A DNA stretch of 40,824 bases from Alcaligenaceae bacterium. GTDB taxonomy: Bacteria > Pseudomonadota > Gammaproteobacteria > Burkholderiales > Burkholderiaceae_B. The notes beneath the pieces were generated by a model, which saw only the letters and a list, made by a program, of their open reading frames with translations, ran no database searches and was not told the origin of the DNA. The position numbers and the translations under genes are program-made. Below are positions 35,433 through 40,824 of the stretch, piece after piece. Positions within the stretch are counted from its first letter, which is position 1, and each line of letters begins with the position of its first letter. The stretch spans positions 1-40,824 of the forward strand of contig JAJUGB010000006.1 in the NCBI GenBank assembly GCA_029268595.1, read 5' to 3'.

Positions 35433-36392
35433 CTAAGGCAAGGCCGAGTAGAAATCAACCGACTCCAGCACCTCGTCGGAAACTGGTGCGAATAAATCTC
35501 GCCACATGCGATGTGGCTCGGCGAACATATTCTGGGAAAGCTCTTTGTCGCCCATTAAGGTTTGCAGAAAGGACAAGGCCCCTTCTACCGTGAAAATGTT
35601 TTCCGCATAGAAGATACGCGTCCCCAACAATTCCTTCCCGAGGGCAGAGGCGGTGACCGCTGTTTCCAGGTTCTTGCGACGTGGTGTGGACGGGCCGGTC
35701 ACCACGGCTATCACCTGCGCCCATTCTTCTGGCGTGGCGTCTTTCTTGGCTCGTTCAAACGCTTGGCGTAAATATGCCGCGTGCTGCTGCCCCGCTGTTT
35801 TTACCAGTTGCATGGCGGCCGACCTGACCCGCGCCAAAGTCCGGGCGATTCGCTCTTCGTCTATAAACTGCCGCTTAATCGCCTCAACGACCGATGCGCG
35901 CAATGAAATCACTACTTTGCCAGCCAATGCCTGTTGCGTGGAGTTTAAAGACGTATGCGGCAGTTCTTGCTGCAAACGATCCAGACTGCCAACGAAGGCT
36001 TGAGCTCGACTCCAATCTGCCGACGGTCCGGCGCTTCGCAAGCTGTTCATCAGCCCATGGAAACCCAGCAAGGCATGCATGATTGAACGAGCTTCGTTGT
36101 ATGCCTGTATCGGTACGGGATAGAGACGGCGTTGATCTCCACGGACAGCAGTCACCAAGCTGTTCTGCACAATCAACACCAGGGGCAGTTCGCCGACCAC
36201 CTGCGCGGTGCGCTCGTGATACAGAGCGCGAAACTGCGCATTGAGCTCGTCCAAGGGTTCAGCGGCTTCGGCGGCATGGGACGATGTGGCTGCGCCACCA
36301 ATGACGATCGTCAGCGACACACAGCCCATCAGAAGATGGCGCGAGAGCTTTGGGGTGAGGGCCCTGGCCCGACCTGTCGTGCGCGGAATCAT
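35433..36392 (-). CDS. Hypothetical exported protein
   Basis: A 319-residue protein with an N-terminal signal peptide (about 1-40, hydrophobic LLMGCVSLTIVIGGAA, cleavage near SHA). The rest is largely helical, with no Cys after the signal region, no membrane helices and no motif I know. Landmarks are ELPLVLIVQNSLVTAVRGD, QRRLYPVPIQAYNEARS and the C-terminal MWRDLFAPVSDEVLES. AGAAAGG lies just before the ATG at 36392. It lies 97 bases after cysI on the same strand and 318 bases before the Fur-regulated receptor. Co-function with sulfur or iron metabolism is only positional. Confidence 0.8.
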   Translation of the reverse strand: MIPRTTGRARALTPKLSRHLLMGCVSLTIVIGGAATSSHAAEAAEPLDELNAQFRALYHERTAQVVGELPLVLIVQNSLVTAVRGDQRRLYPVPIQAYNEARSIMHALLGFHGLMNSLRSAGPSADWSRAQAFVGSLDRLQQELPHTSLNSTQQALAGKVVISLRASVVEAIKRQFIDEERIARTLARVRSAAMQLVKTAGQQHAAYLRQAFERAKKDATPEEWAQVIAVVTGPSTPRRKNLETAVTASALGKELLGTRIFYAENIFTVEGALSFLQTLMGDKELSQNMFAEPHRMWRDLFAPVSDEVLESVDFYSALP

Positions 36393-36489
36393 GACTACCT
36401 TTCTTCTATTGAACGATCTGGAACGCCGCCGTCAGGTCGTCGTCTGGGCCGCCATTTTATCTCTTGTTACATGGGCAGAGCCATGTGCA

Positions 36490-38235
36490 TTACACAGCGG
36501 TCGCCGGGGTAAGCCAAACAATAGGAGTAAGCGTGGGACCGGGCGGGGGAAGGATGCCGGCGCGAAGGAGATAGTCGCCGAAGTGCTCGTCGGCCTGTCG
36601 ATCATTTGCGTAATTTCTCAAAAGCTCGTCCAATTCCTGCAGAATCGCTGGTTCAGCAATGTTGTGGCGATAGACGACGTTCAGACGCTGCCCGGAGAAA
36701 TCGGCACCCAGCCGCAGGTCGTATCGGCCAGGCGCCCGACCCACCAAGGCGATCTCTCCCAGATAAGGCCGCGAGCATCCGTTAGGGCAACCCGACAGGC
36801 GCAACAAAATCGGAGCGTTTAATAGCTGGTAACGGGCGAGTATGGCTTCCAGTTTATGTAGGAGCTCAGGAGCGTAACGCTCGCTTTCGGCCATGGCCAA
36901 ACCACAAGTCGGCAAAGCCACGCAGGCCGCGGTGTTGCGCCGCATGGCACTGTGGGTCTTGTACCCATCCAGTCCCCATTTGGTAACCAAGTCGTCTATG
37001 CGGCCGCGCTCCTGGTCTGGCACATTGGCCACGACAAGATTCTGATTGCATGTAAGGCGAAATTCGCCATGGTGAACTTGGGCAATTTGACGAACGCCGG
37101 TTTGCAACCGCTGGTCATTCGCATCCCATAAGCGGCCCGACTCTATGTACAGCCCTAGATGCCAACGGCCGTCTTCACCCTGCTTCCACCCGAAGTCGTC
37201 ACCATTGCGATCAAAGTGATACGTGCGGGCTGGGGCCAGCTCGAACCCCGCCCGCTTTTCCACCTCGCACTTAAACCATTCGAGGCCACGGTGATCTATC
37301 GTGTACTTGAGACGCGCATATTGACGCTCGGATCGATTGCCAAAGTCGCGTTGAGTGGTCACCACCGCTTCTGCCACCGTCAGGAGCTGCTGGGGCGTGA
37401 CGAAGCCAATCACGCTGGCCAATCGCGGGTAAGTCGTCTCGTCCCCGTGCGTGGCGCCCATCCCCCCTCCAACCGCGACGTTGAATCCGGAAAGCTGACC
37501 GTCTTCAATAATGGCTATCAGCCCCAGGTCCTGGGCGAATACGTCAATATCGTTGAGCGGAGGGATGGCTACGCCCATTTTAAATTTACGAGGCAGGTAC
37601 AAGTTGCCATAGATGGGCTCCTCTTCCGGCTCATCGGTGATCCGTTCGCCATCCAGCCATATCTCGTGATAAGCACGGGTGCGAGGGATGAAGTGATCGG
37701 ACAAGGCCTTGGCCCACTCCCATACCAAAGCATGCTGACCCGACAAATGCGGGTTTACCGAACAGACAACTTGGCGATTCACATCGCCGCAGGCAGCAAT
37801 GGTGGTTGCCAGGGCGTTATGTATGCCTTGCATGGTGGCTTTCAGATTTCGCTTGACCACCCCGTGCCATTGAAAAGTTTGGCGTGTTGTGATGCGCAGA
37901 CCGCGAGTCGAATAGCGCCGGGCAATGTCGTCGAAGGCCAGCCATTGATCGGGTGTCACCACCCCGCCCGGCAGGCGAGCGCGGATCATGAATGAATACG
38001 CGGGCTCGAGCTTCTGACGCCGCCTCTCATCCCGTAGATCCCGATCATCCTGCTGGTAACTGCCATGAAACTTCAACAGCTTGTTGTCATCGTCACTGAT
38101 GGCGCCGGTGACGGCATCGTTCAGACCGTTTTCTATCGTGCCGCGCAACAAACGGCTGCGCGCCTTGATGTCCTCAAGGTGAGAAACCGGCTTTGCCGAC
38201 TGAAGGAGTGTGGCCGAGGAGTTTTCCCTATACAT
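36490..38235 (-). CDS. cysI: Sulfite reductase hemoprotein, beta subunit
   Basis: A 581-residue siroheme and 4Fe-4S protein that reduces sulfite to sulfide in cysteine biosynthesis. The cluster and siroheme ligands are C438, C444, C483 and C487 ([10 protein letters not shown] and [10 protein letters not shown]). They lie at +4 relative to the E. coli numbering I recall, so no gap is implied. The siroheme-binding [12 protein letters not shown] region is intact near 115-126. It starts 12 bases after cysJ, so cysJI form one transcript. The electron donor is the CysJ subunit, making this the NADPH-type enzyme. Confidence 0.95.
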   Translation of the reverse strand: MYRENSSATLLQSAKPVSHLEDIKARSRLLRGTIENGLNDAVTGAISDDDNKLLKFHGSYQQDDRDLRDERRRQKLEPAYSFMIRARLPGGVVTPDQWLAFDDIARRYSTRGLRITTRQTFQWHGVVKRNLKATMQGIHNALATTIAACGDVNRQVVCSVNPHLSGQHALVWEWAKALSDHFIPRTRAYHEIWLDGERITDEPEEEPIYGNLYLPRKFKMGVAIPPLNDIDVFAQDLGLIAIIEDGQLSGFNVAVGGGMGATHGDETTYPRLASVIGFVTPQQLLTVAEAVVTTQRDFGNRSERQYARLKYTIDHRGLEWFKCEVEKRAGFELAPARTYHFDRNGDDFGWKQGEDGRWHLGLYIESGRLWDANDQRLQTGVRQIAQVHHGEFRLTCNQNLVVANVPDQERGRIDDLVTKWGLDGYKTHSAMRRNTAACVALPTCGLAMAESERYAPELLHKLEAILARYQLLNAPILLRLSGCPNGCSRPYLGEIALVGRAPGRYDLRLGADFSGQRLNVVYRHNIAEPAILQELDELLRNYANDRQADEHFGDYLLRAGILPPPGPTLTPIVWLTPATAV

Positions 38236-38247
38236 ATCCGCTCCAAC

Positions 38248-40056
38248 TTAATAGACGTCCCGCGCGTAGCGGCCCTGTGCTGCCAATTGGTCCAGCCACG
38301 CACGTGCTTGGACTTCGTCTTTTTTCCCTTCATGGCGCGCAACGCGAAGCAGGGTTTCCTGCACATCAACGGCCATACGACTGGCATCGCCGCACACATA
38401 TAGATGGGCGCCGGCCTCCAGCCATTCGAACAGCTCGGACCGACGTTCCCACAAGAGATGCTGCACGTAGACTTTCTCTTCCTGATCTCGGGAAAACGCC
38501 AGATCCAGCCGATCCAGATGGCCGTCCTTCAAGGCTCGCTGCCATTCCGACTGGTACAGGAAGTCGGAGGAGAAATGAGGGTTGCCAAAGAAGAGCCAAT
38601 TGCGACCTGTTGCTTGAGTCTCCACCCGGTGTTGTACGAAGGCGCGAAAGGGAGCGATGCCCGTTCCTGGTCCTATCATGATGATGTCGCGCCCCGGGTC
38701 GGAGGGGAGCCGAAAACGGGTGTTCTCTTCAATAAAGATCGGTAGGTGCTGCCCCTCTTCCAGCTGTGACAGGTACTGGGACGCCGCCCCCCAGCGCGCC
38801 TCTCCTCCCACCTCGAAAGCCACATTAGCCACGGTCAGATGAACCTCCTCACCCACGGCAAGGGGGCTGGAAGCGATGGAATATAAACGCGGGGTAAGTG
38901 GCCTCAGAGCTTGTACCAGCTCGGTCGCCGTCCACGGCGCCGGCCACGTACGGAGAACATCAATAAGCTGCCTCGTTTCGAGCCAGCGGCGCAGGTCCGA
39001 TGCTCCTGCCGGCTGGAGCAGCTCGTGAAGACCTTGTGCATCCACACGTGCGGCATGCGCAGTTAAAAAAGGTCGTGTAATCTGGGTAAGCTCGCGCCAC
39101 CGTGTAAGCCACTCTCGCAATGGACGAGAACTGTCCTTGCACACCACAGTTTCGTTGCCGTCCAGAGCCAATGCGTCCACGATCTGGTCAACGAGGCTGT
39201 CCGACTGAGTGGGCCAAACCCCCAACGCATCACCCGGCTGGTAGGACAAACCACTGCCCTCCAGAGCAATTTCAATATGGCGCACATCTTTTTCGCTGTC
39301 GCGTCCCGTGATGCGCTGGTTGACCAGCAGTTCTGCCTGATAGGGGCGTTCACGTGTATAGGCGGATTTCGGCCGGAGGGGCGTTACCGTACCGACTTTG
39401 CCCACCGCCTTCGCATCATCCAGTTCGGACCGAGCATGTTGCAAGGCTTCGTCGGTCCAGGGGGTTGCCACCGAGTCTATGTCCAGGTCAGCCGCACCGG
39501 GCGCCAGCAGGCGCTGCGCGCCCAACTCGGCCAGGCGGTCATCAAGGCGCTGCGAAATCCCGCAGAACACGGGATAACTGGAATCGCCCAAACCGAGGAC
39601 CCCGTACTTCAGCTGAGACAGTTTCGGCGCCCGTCTGCCGTTCAAGAATTCGACAAAAGCGATGGAGTCGTCAGGCGGGTCGCCGTCGCCCTGCGTGCTC
39701 ATCACAATGTAGAGCAGGACCTCGTCCTTGAGCTCCTTGGTGGAGTAACGATCGGCTCGGACCAGTCGTACGGGCAGTCCTTCGGATTCCAGCCGCTCGT
39801 AAAGCGCTTCAGCGACACGCTGGGCGTTGCCCGTCTGACTGCCATAAAGCACTGTAGCGCGCCGGTTGACGCCAACTTCGCCAACCACCGCACTAATGAC
39901 CGGAGCGGTGGGCACGGGGGCATCGTTCGCGGGGCGCGCCTCCGCCAATCCGGCAAAATAGCCAGAGAGCCAAGTCAAGGAATGCTGATCCAGTCCTGTA
40001 GCCAACTCTGACAACAAATTGTGCTTGGATGCCGGAAGGCTGGAAGTCACGGTCAT
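38248..40056 (-). CDS. cysJ: Sulfite reductase flavoprotein, alpha subunit
   Basis: A 602-residue diflavin reductase that passes NADPH electrons through FAD and FMN to CysI. The FMN domain begins at YGSQTGNAQRVAEAL (71-85). The FAD motif RLYSIASSP and the NADPH motif GPGTGIAPFRAFVQHR follow, and it ends in the usual aromatic GRYARDVY. The start at ATG 40056 fits the family N-terminus (SLPASKHNLLSELATGLD). A longer frame to 40110 is possible, and neither start has a strong ribosome site. The gene lies downstream of the CysG-like gene across a 114-base AT-rich gap. Confidence 0.95.
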   Translation of the reverse strand: MTVTSSLPASKHNLLSELATGLDQHSLTWLSGYFAGLAEARPANDAPVPTAPVISAVVGEVGVNRRATVLYGSQTGNAQRVAEALYERLESEGLPVRLVRADRYSTKELKDEVLLYIVMSTQGDGDPPDDSIAFVEFLNGRRAPKLSQLKYGVLGLGDSSYPVFCGISQRLDDRLAELGAQRLLAPGAADLDIDSVATPWTDEALQHARSELDDAKAVGKVGTVTPLRPKSAYTRERPYQAELLVNQRITGRDSEKDVRHIEIALEGSGLSYQPGDALGVWPTQSDSLVDQIVDALALDGNETVVCKDSSRPLREWLTRWRELTQITRPFLTAHAARVDAQGLHELLQPAGASDLRRWLETRQLIDVLRTWPAPWTATELVQALRPLTPRLYSIASSPLAVGEEVHLTVANVAFEVGGEARWGAASQYLSQLEEGQHLPIFIEENTRFRLPSDPGRDIIMIGPGTGIAPFRAFVQHRVETQATGRNWLFFGNPHFSSDFLYQSEWQRALKDGHLDRLDLAFSRDQEEKVYVQHLLWERRSELFEWLEAGAHLYVCGDASRMAVDVQETLLRVARHEGKKDEVQARAWLDQLAAQGRYARDVY

Positions 40057-40110
40057 ATCGCGTTCACACCTAGAAAGTCGAAGCATGGCAGCGATTTTAG
40101 GTATGGCCAT

Positions 40111-40170
40111 GACCTAGGTGAACGAAGAGTTATTTATTTCCTTATGGCTTATAAGCTTATATTTGGGAGG
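40111..40170 (-). promoter_or_regulatory. AT-rich palindromic region before cysJ, candidate promoter or CysB site
   Basis: This 60-base stretch is far more AT-rich than its surroundings and contains a perfect 12-base palindrome, TATAAGCTTATA (40150-40161), with another ATAAG nearby. LysR-type activators such as CysB bind AT-rich dyads upstream of cys operons. That role is inferred, not shown. Confidence 0.45.
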
Positions 40171-40824
40171 CTATAAGTCGTCGCCCACCGAGCGGCTCGC
40201 GCTTTTGCGCAGACGACGTCCACTTTCCACAAGTTCAAACGTAACGTCTGTATGGCCCAACGATGTGCAGGCGGTCTCGCAGGCCTCTACCGAATGCGCC
40301 GACTGGCACAGGACCACCACCTGTCTATGTCGATCCAAGACGTCACTAACGAGCGAAGCGAACTGATCAGCGCTGCGCCGGGACTGGGCGTTGTCGAGGT
40401 ATCTTTCGGCGTCCCGGCGCGCCAAATCCATGACGGAAAGAGCGGCATTCGAACATTGTTCATAGATCAAGGCGTCGGCCGTGTTCAGCGCACGCAGCCC
40501 GTCCAAAGTCACGCTTCCTGAATCTGGATCCGTCAAATGGAGCACCGTGAGGCGTCTGATGGCCTTCGGAGGCTGGGACTGCAGAAGTTGATTCGCGAGC
40601 AGCGACTCCGCCTGTACACTGCGACCCTGGCTTAACAGAAATCGTACTGGTCCGTCGTAGACGCCATCATAGAAATCACGCCGGTCGTCCAGATTGGGAT
40701 AGGCGGCAGCGATGCGCTGGCGGTGACGGGCGAGTAGCGCCGCCAGAGGCCCGGTGTGGTGATCCACCATAGCCTCGATACCTTCTCGGATTCGCCTCGC
40801 CAGCATGGGGGCTGCACCTCCTGA
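40171..40824 (-). CDS. Siroheme synthase-like protein (CysG) with eroded methyltransferase domain, 5' partial
   Basis: The frame is open to the window edge, so the start is outside. The visible part begins SGGAAPMLARRIREGIEAM, matching the end of the CysG precorrin-2 dehydrogenase/ferrochelatase domain. The helical module HHTGPLAALLARHRQRI and YDGVYDGPVRFLL comes next. The usual uroporphyrinogen III methyltransferase domain is reduced to about 120 residues. TLDGLRALNTADALIYE and LARRDAERYLDNA recall its early part, but the Gly-rich SAM-binding loop is missing. It lies upstream of cysJI, fitting siroheme supply. The AGGAGG before the ATG at 40806 is part of the Ser-Gly-Gly codons, so that ATG need not be a start. 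Confidence 0.8.
   Translation of the reverse strand, partial: SGGAAPMLARRIREGIEAMVDHHTGPLAALLARHRQRIAAAYPNLDDRRDFYDGVYDGPVRFLLSQGRSVQAESLLANQLLQSQPPKAIRRLTVLHLTDPDSGSVTLDGLRALNTADALIYEQCSNAALSVMDLARRDAERYLDNAQSRRSADQFASLVSDVLDRHRQVVVLCQSAHSVEACETACTSLGHTDVTFELVESGRRLRKSASRSVGDDL

Noticed and set aside
36469-36486. ACATGG/CCATGT hairpin just past the cysI stop
   Set aside because: It has a 6-base stem without a T run on either strand, so it is not convincing as a terminator and may be chance.
40804-40818. ATG at 40806 as the true start of the CysG-like gene, with AGGAGG upstream
   Set aside because: The frame continues to the window edge with SGGAAP, which matches the conserved CysG segment, so the apparent ribosome site is coding sequence.

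Overview
The window is about 40.8 kb of high-GC, densely coded bacterial chromosome. It most likely comes from a betaproteobacterium of the Burkholderiales, Alcaligenaceae-like. That placement is an inference from protein flavour and gene order, not from a database match. I saw no phage, insertion sequence or CRISPR array.

Layout. (1) Positions 1-4443: the tail of an unidentified gene, an oxygenase-type reductase and two plant-type 2Fe-2S proteins, then a DinB protein on the opposite strand and an amidase. This looks like a catabolic cluster entered from its 3' side. (2) 4577-8343: an SbcD/SbcC-like nuclease-ATPase pair with an ATGA overlap. (3) 8482-10770: a YaiI-family protein, a stand-alone family 1 glycosidase, a 65-residue acidic protein and a tRNA-Val(CAC). 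(4) 11266-15755: a TonB-dependent receptor whose stop codon overlaps the start of a seven-transmembrane sensor kinase. No response regulator lies nearby. (5) 15915-18117: a flavin monooxygenase and an AraC regulator. (6) 18145-27536: dnaQ, rnhA, a yafS-like methyltransferase, gloB, mltD and fabI. This keeps the gene neighbourhood known from E. coli (mltD-gloB-yafS-rnhA-dnaQ), but a two-gene RND efflux operon sits between rnhA and dnaQ. (7) 27649-32617: a GST-like protein, a nitronate monooxygenase family protein, trhO, a D-2-hydroxyacid dehydrogenase and an aromatic aminotransferase. (8) 32808-40824: a Fur-box-controlled siderophore receptor, an unrecognised exported protein, cysI, cysJ and a siroheme-synthase-like gene that runs off the right edge.

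How the genes work together. The cys genes form an assimilatory sulfite reduction block: a siroheme-making protein, then the flavoprotein and hemoprotein subunits. The CysG-like protein keeps the dehydrogenase/ferrochelatase half but has only a short, eroded remnant of the methyltransferase half. The siderophore receptor has a 15/19 Fur box over its promoter. The receptor-kinase pair near 13.4 kb looks like a transport-and-sensing unit. The most unusual items are that pair, the reductase plus two-ferredoxin cluster, the SbcC-like ATPase with a beta-rich insert and no zinc hook, the eroded CysG and the nested inverted repeat before the aminotransferase.
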